A stretch of 64,000 bases of DNA from Vibrio europaeus (GTDB taxonomy: Bacteria > Pseudomonadota > Gammaproteobacteria > Enterobacterales > Vibrionaceae). Within the stretch, counting starts at the first letter, position 1. Every line of letters starts with the position of its first letter. Both the position numbers and the translations under genes were made by a program. Below the pieces are notes generated by a model. It made no database searches, was not told the DNA's origin, and saw only the letters and a program-made list of their open reading frames with translations. This document shows positions 7,927 through 17,252 of this stretch, piece by piece. The stretch covers positions 558,001 to 622,000 of the forward strand of contig NZ_LUAX01000001.1 of the NCBI RefSeq assembly GCF_001695575.1, in the 5' to 3' direction.

Positions 7927-9828
7927 TTAGGCTGCTGCGGTAACCAGCTTTTCTTTGCGTAGCTTTTTAAGCGTGATACACGTCAGTGCGGTAACAGCAG
8001 TACCAGCCGCCATGCTCACAAGTGCAAGAAGCGGGTAGTTCATTGCACCAAGAAGCGCGACGACCGGACCGCCGTGTGCGACGCTGTTGGTGATGCCAAA
8101 CGAGAACGCCATAACAGCGGCGACCATAGAGCCAAGAACGTTGGCAGGGATGACCGACATGGGATCTTGAGCTGCAAATGGAATCGCGCCTTCAGAGATA
8201 CCAACCAAGCCCATTGCGCCAGCTGCTTTACCTGCTTCAATTTCTGAAGATTCGAACAGCTCGAATTTGCGACCCAGAGCAGTTGCCAATGCCATGCCAA
8301 GAGGAGCGACAGGGATTGCACAAGCCATCGCACCCATAAACTGAGTTTGACCACTGGCAATCATGCCGACAGAGAATAGGAACGCGACTTTGTTGAAAGG
8401 GCCGCCCATGTCAAAGCCAGCCATGCCACCTAATACAATGCCAAGCAATACCACGTTACCTGTGCTCATTGAGGTCAGAAGGGCAGTTAAGCTATCCATC
8501 AGTCCGGCAATCGGCGCGCCAATAACAAAGATGAACAAGCCAGCAATAAATAGCGAGCCAGTGATGGGAGCGATCATGATAGGCACAAGTGGTTGGATAA
8601 ACTTGTGGTAGTTGATCGAGGTGACCCATTTAACGAAGTAGCCAACAAGTAAACCAGCAACAATCGCTCCGATGAAGCCAGTTCCGGCTTCTGCGCCATA
8701 GAAAGATCCATTATTGGCAATCCAGCCACCGATAAGACCTGGCGTTAGGGCTGGGCGGTCTGCAATGGCGTAAGCGATATAGCCGGCAAGAATCGGGATC
8801 ATTAACGTGAAGGCGACCACACCCACTTCTAGGATTTGGTTCCACATGCTGCCGGCAGGAATCGCCATACCGGATTCAGTTGGCTCACCGCCTATTGCTA
8901 GGGCTAGCGCGATCAATAGGCCGCCAGTGACAACAAATGGGATCATGTGAGACACGCCATTCATCAAAAAGCGGTACAAGTCAGAGCGAGCCTGAGAAGC
9001 TTTATCTGCGACAGAAGATTCATTGGTTTGAGTGTCAGCGTGATAAGTTGGCGCATCTAACGCTTGTGTGATCAAGCCCAGTGCATCTTTAATCGGTGCT
9101 TTTACATTGGTTTTTACAACGCGTTTCCCTGCAAAACGCGCCATATCAACTTGTTTATCGCAGGCAACAATAATGGCGTCTGCTCGGGCAATCTCTTCTG
9201 CTGACGGGCTATTCTTTACTCCGATAGAGCCATTCGTTTCGACTTTGATTTCGTAGCCTAATTTTGCCGCTCCTTTCTCCAGAGCTTCTGCTGCTAAGTA
9301 GGTGTGTGCAACGCCCGCAGGACAGCCTGTCACTCCGATTACAAAGCCATGGGAGGTATCGCTAACTACGTTGTCTTTAGTTTGTTTTTGCAACAGCAGC
9401 TCTAACGCTTGTTGATTTGATGTCGCGTTTAAAAAACGCTCAATAAAGCCCTCTTCAATCAACTTAGAAGAGAGTTCTGCCAGCACTTCGATGTGATGAT
9501 TGTCACCGCCATCTGGAGAGGCGATCATAAAAAAGAGTTTCGATGGCAATCCATCTTCTGCGCCGTAATCGATACCTGTACGGTGAACGCCAATAACAAC
9601 AGCGGGTTCAATAACCGCAGTACTTTTGGCGTGAGGGAGGGCAACGCCTTCTTCAAACCCTGTATTGCCCAGCTCTTCGCGAGCCTTGATGTCGGTGAGA
9701 AATTGCTGCTTGTCGGTGATTCTACCCTGTGAATAAAGTACCTCGATTAGCTCGTGAAAAACCTCTTCTTTGGATTGCGCTTTAAGATCGAGCGCAATCA
9801 AATTCTCATTGATGAGTTTGGTGATCAT
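7927..9828 (-). CDS. Fructose-family PTS permease, EIIA-EIIB-EIIC fusion
   Basis: 633 residues in the order A-B-C. EIIA (about 1-145) has phospho-His66 in GVALPHAKS. EIIB (about 160-260) has the phosphocysteine Cys169 in VTGCPAGVAHT. EIIC (about 280-625) begins with MNGVSHMIPFVVTGG and carries the FDMGGPFNK and GAIPFAAQDP motifs. It is first gene of an operon with manA, divergent from the AraC regulator at 10157. As I recall the V. cholerae cluster VC1820-VC1827, the matching protein is VC1826 beside manA-2. A mannose substrate is likely from context rather than shown by sequence. Confidence 0.93.
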   Translation of the reverse strand: MITKLINENLIALDLKAQSKEEVFHELIEVLYSQGRITDKQQFLTDIKAREELGNTGFEEGVALPHAKSTAVIEPAVVIGVHRTGIDYGAEDGLPSKLFFMIASPDGGDNHHIEVLAELSSKLIEEGFIERFLNATSNQQALELLLQKQTKDNVVSDTSHGFVIGVTGCPAGVAHTYLAAEALEKGAAKLGYEIKVETNGSIGVKNSPSAEEIARADAIIVACDKQVDMARFAGKRVVKTNVKAPIKDALGLITQALDAPTYHADTQTNESSVADKASQARSDLYRFLMNGVSHMIPFVVTGGLLIALALAIGGEPTESGMAIPAGSMWNQILEVGVVAFTLMIPILAGYIAYAIADRPALTPGLIGGWIANNGSFYGAEAGTGFIGAIVAGLLVGYFVKWVTSINYHKFIQPLVPIMIAPITGSLFIAGLFIFVIGAPIAGLMDSLTALLTSMSTGNVVLLGIVLGGMAGFDMGGPFNKVAFLFSVGMIASGQTQFMGAMACAIPVAPLGMALATALGRKFELFESSEIEAGKAAGAMGLVGISEGAIPFAAQDPMSVIPANVLGSMVAAVMAFSFGITNSVAHGGPVVALLGAMNYPLLALVSMAAGTAVTALTCITLKKLRKEKLVTAAA

Positions 9829-10156
9829 TGTGAACCCCTAATAATTTTATTGTTGTATCAGGGGTATTTTGGAAGCTGCGAGAAAGAGTCTGTAGTGAAG
9901 AAAAAATGCATTTACTAGAAGATTGTAACTGTATTTTCGAGGTGTGATTTAGATCGTCGGGTGAGTCAGGCATAAAACTTAGTTGAGCATATATAACCTA
10001 TTTAAAACAATGGTTTGTGATGGTTTCTTGGCCTGTGTACTCCATCACTTAGAAGTCGGATAACTATAAATTTATTGCTATGGCTGGATTTTTGTACCAT
10101 TAATATTAAATTGTGATTTTGCTCAATAGCGCAAAATCTCTACTCACGGTATACCT
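9829..10156. promoter_or_regulatory. Divergent control region between EIIABC-manA and araC-type gene
   Basis: This 328-base region drives two divergent units. Two CRP-like half-conserved sites are visible: TGTGA-N6-TCGTC at 9943-9958 and TGTGA-N6-TCAAT at 10112-10127, each with one good half and a weaker second half. A CRP role fits PTS sugar genes but is inferred. No other gene or RNA is recognised here. Confidence 0.35.
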
Positions 10157-11035
10157 ATGCGCGTAGCACACGCGCGACTTATTGAGAGTATCCAAATGGT
10201 ATTTCATGACTTAATTTCTTCGGTACTCGGTGAGAGAGAAGTTTTTCATCACATATGGTTTGCTGGAGATTTTCACACGCCACCGGAATGCAGTTATCAG
10301 GTTAATTTTCCTCGATTGGAGTTGGTGCTTGATGGCGAATACATTAATGAAATGGAAGATCATGAGCGTAAAGTCACTCAAGTTATCGCTAAGGCAGGAG
10401 ACGCGATCTTTATTCCACCTAACTGCTGGAACAAGCCAGATTGGGATACCAATTGTTCAGTATTGAGTATCCTGTTTGGCCGACGTCAATTGGGCTTAAG
10501 TTTAGTTAGCAAGCGTAAAGGGGAAACCAACTTTTACGACATCCAAAAGCACAGTATGCAGACGCGTTCGGGCTTCGCACTCGATAACATTCTTGAGGCG
10601 CTGAGTTCGCTTGCGCGAGAAAATGCCAAAAAGCCAATGGATGAGCTGCTGCTGCAAGCGTTATTGCAATACTGCAAAACCATGTTAGATACGCCATTAG
10701 AAAAGTCTCACAACCGAGTTCAGGATCTTTATCAGGGGATCTGTATCTACATTCAGGAGAATTTCCACCGCCAGATCACCCGAGACAGTATCGCCGCTCG
10801 ATTTAGCATCTCTGCCAATCATTTATCGCGATTGTTTCGCCAACAAGGGCACATGACGTTAGCAGACTACATCACTTGGGTCCGAATTGACCGAGCGAAA
10901 TTCATGCTCAAGAAATACAATTTTAAACTAAATGAGGTTTCGGTTAGGTGTGGCTTTAAGGATGTGAACTACTTTTGTCGAGTATTCAAAAATCGCACTG
11001 GAAGAACCCCATCTGACTATCGCGGATCAATCTAG
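10157..11035 (+). CDS. AraC-family transcriptional regulator with cupin sensor
   Basis: 292 residues. The N-terminal part (about 30-115) is a cupin-like sugar-sensing domain (PRLELVLDGEY and GDAIFIPPNCWNKPDW). The C-terminal 100 residues are the AraC/XylS double helix-turn-helix, with ITRDSIAARFSISANHLSRLF as first and VSVRCGFKDVNYFCRVFKNRTGRTP as second motif. It is transcribed away from the EIIABC-manA operon and converges on the HPr-EIIA/EIIB pair, so it most likely activates one or both in response to the transported sugar. In V. cholerae a matching regulator (VC1825, from memory) sits in the same cluster. Start chosen at the first ATG; no strong ribosome site is visible. Confidence 0.88.
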   Translation: MRVAHARLIESIQMVFHDLISSVLGEREVFHHIWFAGDFHTPPECSYQVNFPRLELVLDGEYINEMEDHERKVTQVIAKAGDAIFIPPNCWNKPDWDTNCSVLSILFGRRQLGLSLVSKRKGETNFYDIQKHSMQTRSGFALDNILEALSSLARENAKKPMDELLLQALLQYCKTMLDTPLEKSHNRVQDLYQGICIYIQENFHRQITRDSIAARFSISANHLSRLFRQQGHMTLADYITWVRIDRAKFMLKKYNFKLNEVSVRCGFKDVNYFCRVFKNRTGRTPSDYRGSI

Positions 11036-11038
11036 TGG

Positions 11039-11824
11039 TTATGTAATTAAGCGTGACATGGAATACATCAGCAGGGCTTGAAGATCGATACTGCTTTTTG
11101 TCATTAAGAGACGTTCTGCAAATTGGCCGCAGAGTAGGTTTCTGGTCAGATTGGTTGCGGTAATTATTTGATCGCGAGTAGGGGAAGAAGGCATCACCAG
11201 TGCTATAGCCAAGTGAACCTGTCCCACTTTAGAAGCCCAATCAATCGGTGTATCACTGCTTATTACGGCGATGTTTATCTCATTGATGTCATCGAACATC
11301 ACATGAGGTAAGGCAATGCCTGATGTTACGCAGGTTGATGAACGTTCTTCTCTTTTGATGAAGGCAAGGATCAGATCATCGGCTGATTGAGGGTAGATAA
11401 GCTGAGCCAACCCTTTTAAGCATTCAAACTTGGACAGTTCGGTATGAGCCTTGGCATAGTACCAATTGACTGCACTTGGCGTTTTTAGCTGCGGTAATCT
11501 CTGTGCTAACTGGTTGGAAAACTCATAATTAATGTTGGAGCCGACTAAGGCATAGTGCTCAGAGATGACATCTTTGAGTACAAAGCAGGCGAGCTCGGCA
11601 TCGACACCAAAAGCGGTAATCTGACACAAATCCCCTTCGACTAGTCCCGCTTGCAGTAAGGCAACAGATTTAGTGAGGTCAGCACTACGGTTGCGCGTGA
11701 TGTTGATAATTCGTATGTTGCTTTTGAACTTTTTCGCAAGACTACACAGCGGTTTAGTGGCGTGAGCACTGGCACCGGAGTCATTAACAAGAAAGGTAAT
11801 TTGATACTCTGTCATTAGCACCAT
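11039..11824 (-). CDS. HPr-like domain fused to EIIA (PTS phosphocarrier hybrid)
   Basis: 261 residues with two parts. Residues 5-90 have the HPr pattern: candidate phospho-His21 in SAHATKPLC, then FKSNIRI, a KS..LLQAG helix and AFGVDAELA. Residues of about 120-255 are an EIIA of the fructose/Ntr type with His174 in GIALPHVMF. Such hybrids (compare FPr of E. coli in the reverse order) move phosphate inside one chain. The HPr signature is diverged (Thr-Lys-Pro instead of Arg-Pro after the His), so activity is uncertain. Its ATG overlaps the EIIB stop by one base (TAATG), giving translational coupling; an in-frame ATG at 11815 is an alternative start. Confidence 0.8.
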   Translation of the reverse strand: MVLMTEYQITFLVNDSGASAHATKPLCSLAKKFKSNIRIINITRNRSADLTKSVALLQAGLVEGDLCQITAFGVDAELACFVLKDVISEHYALVGSNINYEFSNQLAQRLPQLKTPSAVNWYYAKAHTELSKFECLKGLAQLIYPQSADDLILAFIKREERSSTCVTSGIALPHVMFDDINEINIAVISSDTPIDWASKVGQVHLAIALVMPSSPTRDQIITATNLTRNLLCGQFAERLLMTKSSIDLQALLMYSMSRLIT

Positions 11825-12126
11825 TATGCTCGGCAGTGGAGGATAAATACTTTATCAACGTTAATCAGTACGTCTTCAATCGGGATTCTTACACAAGGTA
11901 ACCCATCAAATCTGTTCGATTGTTCAATCTCTATATCCGAGACAATTAATACCTTGTCGGCACAAGTAATATCATGGGGAGTGAGTTGGTTTTCGATCCC
12001 CATTGCACCTTGGGTCTCAACTTTAATTTGCACGTTATGTTTTGGCGCAGCTTTCTTGAGTGCATCTGCTGCCATATAGGTGTGTGCAATACCTGTTGGA
12101 CAGGCAGTGACAGCAATGATTTTCAT
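11824..12126 (-). CDS. Stand-alone fructose-family PTS EIIB
   Basis: 100 residues, a single EIIB-Fru domain with phosphocysteine Cys9 in AVTACPTGIAHT and the conserved IKVETQGAMG segment. It is first of a two-gene unit with the HPr-EIIA hybrid and overlaps it by one base. No EIIC is encoded in this unit; the membrane partner must be one of the neighbours, for example the divergent EIIACB protein at 12329 or the EIICB at 4526. It may therefore work as a regulatory or auxiliary phosphate carrier; this is inference. Confidence 0.9.
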   Translation of the reverse strand: MKIIAVTACPTGIAHTYMAADALKKAAPKHNVQIKVETQGAMGIENQLTPHDITCADKVLIVSDIEIEQSNRFDGLPCVRIPIEDVLINVDKVFILHCRA

Positions 12127-12328
12127 AGTAATTCTCTGTGGCTATTTTCGCGGATATTAGCATAGCAACGGCAGATTGCCTTAGTTCAAAGCGATAAATT
12201 GAAAGATGGGCTTCACACTTTTATTCGAGTGTTACAATAATCCAGTTAAAGCCGTTTTAGTCCTATATATTGGGCAAGGCTAGGTGACTAATCTATAGTC
12301 GAGCGCGAGTACGGCAAGGTAAGAAATA

Positions 12329-14209
12329 ATGGACATTACAAACCTGGTTCAGTCGGAGACGATATGTCTCGACCTAAAAGCAACCACCAAAGAAGAAGCG
12401 CTCAAGGAGTTGGTGGAGCTACTCGATGCTGCCGGAAACCTTGCCAACAAATCGCAATTTATTGCCGATTTATGGGCGCGCGAAGAAATCGGCAATACAG
12501 GTTTTGAAGATGGTATTGCGATTCCACACGCCAAAAGCTCTGCGGTGGCTAAGCCCGCTGTTGCGGTAGGGATAAGCCGCAATGGGATTGACTATGGTGC
12601 CGAGGATGGAGAGCTTTCGGACGTTTTCTTTATGCTCGCTTCCCCCGATGGTGACGACCACCATCATATTGAGGTTTTGGCGCAGCTTTCCAGTAAGCTG
12701 ATTGAAGAGGAGTTTATCCATCAGCTTAAACAAGCGGAAAGCGTAGAGGCGGCGTTGCAGCTGATTACGGAAAGTACCCCCGAGCTATTTTTGGATCAGG
12801 ATTACCTCGCGCAAGATGCACGCTTAGAGCCGATGAGTCCTGTCAAAAGGCACTTAGCTCGTGTGAAAGAGCATTTATTGTTTGGTACTTCTCATATGAT
12901 CCCGTTCATTGTCGCTGGGGGTGTTCTACTTTCACTGTCGGTGATGATGACAGGCCATGCCGCACTGCCAGAGCAGGGCATTCTGGCTGATATGGCGCAC
13001 ATGGGAATCGCGGGTTTAACGCTTTTTACCGCGGTACTGGGTGGATACATCGCGTATTCAATTGCCGATAAACCAGGGCTGGCACCGGGAATGATTGGTT
13101 CTTGGGTAGCGGTTGATCAATACAATACCGGGTTTCTCGGTGCTATTGTCGTCGGTTTTTTTGCCGGCTACTTTGTGTTGTTGCTCAAGCAGATTAAGTT
13201 GCCGGATAGCATGACTTCGTTAGGAAGCATCTTCATTTACCCGCTAGCAGGGACATTTGCCACTTGTGGGTTAGTGATGTGGCTAATAGGGGCCCCGATA
13301 TCCGCAACTATGAACGCATTGAACCTGCTTTTGACCGATATGGCAGGCTCAGGAAAAGTGGTGCTTGGAACCGTTCTCGGTGCGATGACCGCGTTTGATA
13401 TGGGAGGGCCAGTCAATAAGGTGGCGACGCTCTTTGCCCAAACACAAGTTAACACCCAGCCTTGGCTTATGGGAGGCGTTGGAATTGCAATTTGTACGCC
13501 TCCTCTTGGCTTAGCCTTAGCGACGCTTATATCACCCAATAAATTCAAGCGTGACGAACGTGAGGCCGGAAAGGCCGCTGGCATTATGGGTATGATTGGG
13601 ATCAGCGAAGGGGCGATTCCGTTTGCAACCGCTGACCCTGCGCGTGTTCTTCCTGCCATTGTTGCTGGTGGTATTGTCGGTAATGTGACGGGCTTTATGT
13701 TCCATGTCATCAACCATGCCCCATGGGGAGGTTGGATTGTACTTCCAGTTGTCGATGGCAAGTTGGGTTATATCGTGGGAACCGTTGCGGGCGCACTCAC
13801 GACGGCGTGTATTGTCATTCTATTGAAAAAAACGGTCCGAGAAGATGAAGAGTATGACTCGTTTCGCCGCGCATACTCATCAGTGCAAACAGAGGGGGAA
13901 GCCGATGTACTTGCGGTGACTTCATGTCCTTCTGGCGTTGCCCATACGTTTCTAGCGGCTAAATCATTAGAGAAAGCAGCCTATTCTATGGGCATCAAAA
14001 TTAAAGTAGAAACCCAAGGCGCAGATGGCATTAATAACCGCATCACCGAGCTAGATATCGCGCGAGCAAAACTGGTTATCTTCGCTCATGACGTGGCAAT
14101 AAAAGAGCCAGAAAGGTTTAGCAATATTGCGATTATCGATGTCAGCACCAAGGATGCCATGCACAATGCGGCAGCGTTAATCAAATCGAAACGAAATTTA
14201 GTCAAATAG
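12329..14209 (+). CDS. Fructose-family PTS permease, EIIA-EIIC-EIIB fusion
   Basis: 626 residues in the order A-C-B, different from the A-B-C protein at 7927. EIIA (about 1-145) has phospho-His67 in GIAIPHAKSS. EIIC (about 170-510) starts FGTSHMIPFIVAGG and carries FDMGGPVNK and GAIPFATADP. EIIB at the end (about 525-620) has VTSCPSGVAHTF. The C-B part resembles the EIICB at 4526 along its length. Transcribed divergently from the EIIB/HPr-EIIA pair with about 200 bases between them. It is a complete inner-membrane hexose permease needing only HPr. Substrate not determined. Confidence 0.93.
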   Translation: MDITNLVQSETICLDLKATTKEEALKELVELLDAAGNLANKSQFIADLWAREEIGNTGFEDGIAIPHAKSSAVAKPAVAVGISRNGIDYGAEDGELSDVFFMLASPDGDDHHHIEVLAQLSSKLIEEEFIHQLKQAESVEAALQLITESTPELFLDQDYLAQDARLEPMSPVKRHLARVKEHLLFGTSHMIPFIVAGGVLLSLSVMMTGHAALPEQGILADMAHMGIAGLTLFTAVLGGYIAYSIADKPGLAPGMIGSWVAVDQYNTGFLGAIVVGFFAGYFVLLLKQIKLPDSMTSLGSIFIYPLAGTFATCGLVMWLIGAPISATMNALNLLLTDMAGSGKVVLGTVLGAMTAFDMGGPVNKVATLFAQTQVNTQPWLMGGVGIAICTPPLGLALATLISPNKFKRDEREAGKAAGIMGMIGISEGAIPFATADPARVLPAIVAGGIVGNVTGFMFHVINHAPWGGWIVLPVVDGKLGYIVGTVAGALTTACIVILLKKTVREDEEYDSFRRAYSSVQTEGEADVLAVTSCPSGVAHTFLAAKSLEKAAYSMGIKIKVETQGADGINNRITELDIARAKLVIFAHDVAIKEPERFSNIAIIDVSTKDAMHNAAALIKSKRNLVK

Positions 14210-14233
14210 TTCCCCCGAACTATTTATGCTCCA

Positions 14234-14260
14234 AGCTCCATCATCTGGTGGAGCTTTTTT
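14234..14260 (+). terminator. Rho-independent terminator of the EIIACB gene
   Basis: AGCTCCA (14234-14240) pairs with TGGAGCT (14249-14255), followed by TTTTTC. It lies 25 bases after the stop and directly abuts the stop of the convergent gene at 14261. Confidence 0.85.
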
Positions 14261-14668
14261 CTATTCGCAATTTCTCTGGCTAATCACAAGCTCAGTAAAG
14301 CCGGTATTGTCGTCATGTTGCCGTGAAAAACTCAGGTTGTGGTATTTATGAAGAATGAGTTCAGCCGTGGTATCGATTAAGCAGCCTTCCATCAAGTGAC
14401 CACCTACAACTTCTCCGCTTTGTTTTGCAACCGAGAGATGGATATGTTGATGATCGGCCGTAAGTGTTCCCATGACGGAGACGATCTCTACTGGCTCGTT
14501 TAATTCGAGAGTTTGCGTTGCGCCAGCCAAGCGGATCTTTAGGTGAGTAAAACACCCTACACAGGAGGCGATGGTACCTGCACTGATATTATGTTCCGTG
14601 ACCAAGTGCTGAATGCTTTGCTTAAGGTCATCGCCCTTGGTGAGGCGAACCGCTATTGGAGTGATCAA
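14261..14668 (-). CDS. PPC-domain (DUF296) DNA-binding-type protein
   Basis: 135 residues, essentially one PPC domain (plants and prokaryotes conserved, DUF296). The diagnostic features are the RLTKGDDL start, the EIVSVMGTL strand, the histidine cluster HQHIHLSV and GGHLMEGC. Bacterial members form trimers, probably with a metal at the histidines; their role is poorly known although plant relatives bind AT-rich DNA. The start is TTG at 14668, since upstream in-frame codons include stops and no ATG is available. It stands between the PTS cluster and a PLP enzyme on the same strand. Function in this organism unknown. Confidence 0.85.
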   Translation of the reverse strand: MITPIAVRLTKGDDLKQSIQHLVTEHNISAGTIASCVGCFTHLKIRLAGATQTLELNEPVEIVSVMGTLTADHQHIHLSVAKQSGEVVGGHLMEGCLIDTTAELILHKYHNLSFSRQHDDNTGFTELVISQRNCE

Positions 14669-14700
14669 TCTATGCCTATCTATTGTTATCAGGAAAGGGG

Positions 14701-15015
14701 TTAGTTTACCGAGTATCTTTTTACTGGTTTTCCACTTTGTTCTTTGTTGGCGGGTTGTTCTGCTTGGTATTGATCAATGCTGTGCCACTTTAATGCCCCA
14801 TTGAGCTCGTAATCGTTAGCAGCAGCGCAGATCATGTAATACTCATCGATTTGGACGATAGCGCCATCAGAGTAGGCTTTATCTTGGTAGTAACAAACGC
14901 GCTTGCCCACTTCCCCTGCGTTGATTCCGATGATGGGTTTAGCAGGAGTTGAGATGACATTGGCAGACACAGGGAAAGCCAGCGCAGCAATTAGTACTAT
15001 CATGTAGGACTTCAT
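14701..15015 (-). CDS. Small exported hypothetical protein
   Basis: 104 residues with a Sec signal peptide (MKSYMIVLIAALAFPVSA, cleavage near residue 18). The mature part has two cysteines (KRVCYYQ and YMICAA) that could pair in the periplasm, and a lysine/glutamine-rich tail. The start ATG overlaps the stop of the upstream PLP-enzyme gene by four bases (ATGA), so the two are translationally coupled. No family recognised. Confidence 0.7.
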   Translation of the reverse strand: MKSYMIVLIAALAFPVSANVISTPAKPIIGINAGEVGKRVCYYQDKAYSDGAIVQIDEYYMICAAANDYELNGALKWHSIDQYQAEQPANKEQSGKPVKRYSVN

Positions 15016-15923
15016 TTTTGTTCTCCGAAGCGTTGACCAAATTTACGTTCGTATCGCGGGAGCATGCTTTCATTACCGAGCAAACCTCCCTGATGAACGT
15101 AAATGATGCTCTTATCTTGATTGCCTTTATACCATGATTGTAGACACTGCCACATCATAGGGTCGTAGAGAAGGTCGAACTCGATATCGGTCTGTTCAAG
15201 TAATTGCTGCCAAATTCGATAATCTTGTTGATAAAGTTTACCGAAATGATGCTTTGTTTCTAACTCTAGTATCTGTGGAAAATCGTTCTCGCCCAACTCT
15301 TCAAATTGTTTGATTAAGTACTCTTTTCCGCCCACGCATGGACAAGTTAATACGGGGATAGAGTGGGGCTTTAGAAACTTATGTAGATAGAGGGCTGTTG
15401 CCCCCGTACCAGCAGGCAGTGCAACAACAAATTGGTGATTGGACTCATACCTTGTCCAAGAGAGGATTTCACTTGCGAGTTGCTCAACCCCTTGTTTAGC
15501 AAGCTTTGACCGTCCCCCTTCAGGCAAAAACAGGCAAGAATTGTCTGGCTGACGCATCTGCTCGATATACTCTAGCGGATGAAGATGGTATTCAGTAGTC
15601 GGGATGATTTTAGCCCCTAACTCTAATGCGCCTCGATAGTTGCCAAGTGGGTTTTCATCTAGCCAATGAGGAATGCGGTCAACGTAAAACTCTAGTTGCC
15701 AACCTTTAATCGCAGCAAGCGCTGACAACGAGTAAAGTGAATTCGACTGAGTGCTGCCGTAACTTATCAGCGTTTTAATGTTCGGATAATCTTGCTCAAG
15801 CACAGCCATAAATTTGCGTGCTTTATTACCACTAAAATGGCTGTGCAGTTGATCATCGCGTTTTAGGAAAAACGGTATGTCAGCAAACTGGTGCTGAGTG
15901 ATGGGCGTATTGGCGAGCTTCAT
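15012..15923 (-). CDS. PLP-dependent ACC deaminase / D-cysteine desulfhydrase family enzyme
   Basis: 303 residues of the tryptophan-synthase-beta-like fold (type II PLP). The PLP lysine lies in HFSGNKARKF near residue 34, followed by the phosphate-binding SYGSTQSNS segment and a glycine loop ALPAGTGATALY. The family contains 1-aminocyclopropane-1-carboxylate deaminases and D-cysteine desulfhydrases; Vibrio proteins of this type are usually only annotated to family level, and the sequence does not settle the substrate. D-cysteine or another D-amino acid is more likely than ACC in a marine bacterium. Coupled to the small exported protein at 14701. Confidence 0.85.
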   Translation of the reverse strand: MKLANTPITQHQFADIPFFLKRDDQLHSHFSGNKARKFMAVLEQDYPNIKTLISYGSTQSNSLYSLSALAAIKGWQLEFYVDRIPHWLDENPLGNYRGALELGAKIIPTTEYHLHPLEYIEQMRQPDNSCLFLPEGGRSKLAKQGVEQLASEILSWTRYESNHQFVVALPAGTGATALYLHKFLKPHSIPVLTCPCVGGKEYLIKQFEELGENDFPQILELETKHHFGKLYQQDYRIWQQLLEQTDIEFDLLYDPMMWQCLQSWYKGNQDKSIIYVHQGGLLGNESMLPRYERKFGQRFGEQK

Positions 15924-15989
15924 AAAAATTGATCGTGAAAACTTGGCCGCCTATCTTAACGGATTGGCGACCATGAGTATCAATCTAGA

Positions 15990-17252
15990 TCAAAATTCTA
16001 TAGTGGCGCAACAACCGCGTTTTTGATGATTGGTCAGTTCAAAGTGCCATTGGTAGCGTCGACAGAGGTCGTCGACGATCAAAAGCCCAAGTCCATGTCC
16101 TTCTGAGTCTGGAGAGTCCGTCAGCCCCGGGCCATCGTCAATCACTTTAATATGCTCGGAAGAAACTTCGATATCGATTCTTCCATGATCAGAGGCTGCA
16201 ATCGCATTACGGACTAGGTTACCCAGCACCATATTTAGAACCGCGGGGGTTGCTCTTAGTTTAGGCTGCGCAAGGAAGCTGACATTGATGTCGAGATCTT
16301 TCTCTGACGCATGTACCTTGTTGGCAGTGACGACTTTGTTGATCTCTTCATGCTCGATGTTCCTCAACGGCGCATCGTCGACATTGCGTTCGTAGCGTAC
16401 GATAGAGAGTAAAGCGTCAACCATCGTAATCATCTCTAACGTCGCGTCTTCGATACGCGAGATCTGTCGATGCTGAAACTCATCCGGTTTAGAGCGCGTA
16501 AGGAGCTTGTTTGCCCCTTTGACCACAGTGAGCGGCGTTCTTAGTTCATGACTAGCATAACGAGCAAAAGCTTGTTCGCGCTTTAAGGCAAGGTTAAGTT
16601 CATTACGATATTGATTGAGGTGGGTCGTCAGTAGCTGGAATTCTTCGGCTGCTTCATGATGTATTTCAAAGGCTTTGGTAGTGTCACCTGACAGCTCATT
16701 AAGCTGTTTGGTGATGTCATTAACCGGTTCAATCAAGCGCCTAGAAAGGCGAAACAACAGCGCGCCAAACGTAAACATCAGCAGAGAAACAAAGCTGATG
16801 ACGATGATGCCTGAATAAAGAATTTCCTCGTTGCCAAACTCAACTTTGTCGATCAAAGAGAGCAGTACAATGGTTTTTTGCTCGCCATTATCTGAATAGT
16901 AACCTTTGTAAACCATATGTCCGTGAGGAGAAAGCAAAGAGCCCACTTCTCCAAGAAAGGTTTCGTGGTTTTCAACATAACCGCGATATTCTTGAGGGAC
17001 TAAATCTGCGTCATTGTAGGCAACAGTGAGTGAGTCGAGACGGATTTTTCCCTGCTCTCCGGCTAGAAAACGCTCTACGGCGCTATCGCGGTCAATAAGA
17101 ATGCGGCGTTCACCCACTCGATCTTCCGACCATTGCAACGCTAGGTAGAAGATGAGAAAGGTAACAATCCCGATAACGCAAGACATACCAGTAAAAAATA
17201 CCGCAAGCCTTCCTGTGAGCGTTTGGGTATTGGAGAGAAAACCGTTCGGCAT
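15990..17252 (-). CDS. Two-component sensor histidine kinase
   Basis: 420 residues. Two membrane segments (about 15-38 and 146-168) frame a periplasmic sensor of about 105 residues. A HAMP region follows, then the HisKA dimerisation helix with phospho-acceptor His235 in RYASHELRTPL, and the ATPase domain with NLVRNAIAAS (N box), DDGPGL and GHGLGLL (G boxes). It is encoded directly after its response regulator with a one-base TGATG overlap. The layout is like PmrB/QseC-type sensors. Next to a divergent envelope-glycosylation operon (18080-20903), which is the likely target; the signal could be cations or antimicrobial peptides, but this is inference. Confidence 0.93.
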   Translation of the reverse strand: MPNGFLSNTQTLTGRLAVFFTGMSCVIGIVTFLIFYLALQWSEDRVGERRILIDRDSAVERFLAGEQGKIRLDSLTVAYNDADLVPQEYRGYVENHETFLGEVGSLLSPHGHMVYKGYYSDNGEQKTIVLLSLIDKVEFGNEEILYSGIIVISFVSLLMFTFGALLFRLSRRLIEPVNDITKQLNELSGDTTKAFEIHHEAAEEFQLLTTHLNQYRNELNLALKREQAFARYASHELRTPLTVVKGANKLLTRSKPDEFQHRQISRIEDATLEMITMVDALLSIVRYERNVDDAPLRNIEHEEINKVVTANKVHASEKDLDINVSFLAQPKLRATPAVLNMVLGNLVRNAIAASDHGRIDIEVSSEHIKVIDDGPGLTDSPDSEGHGLGLLIVDDLCRRYQWHFELTNHQKRGCCATIEF

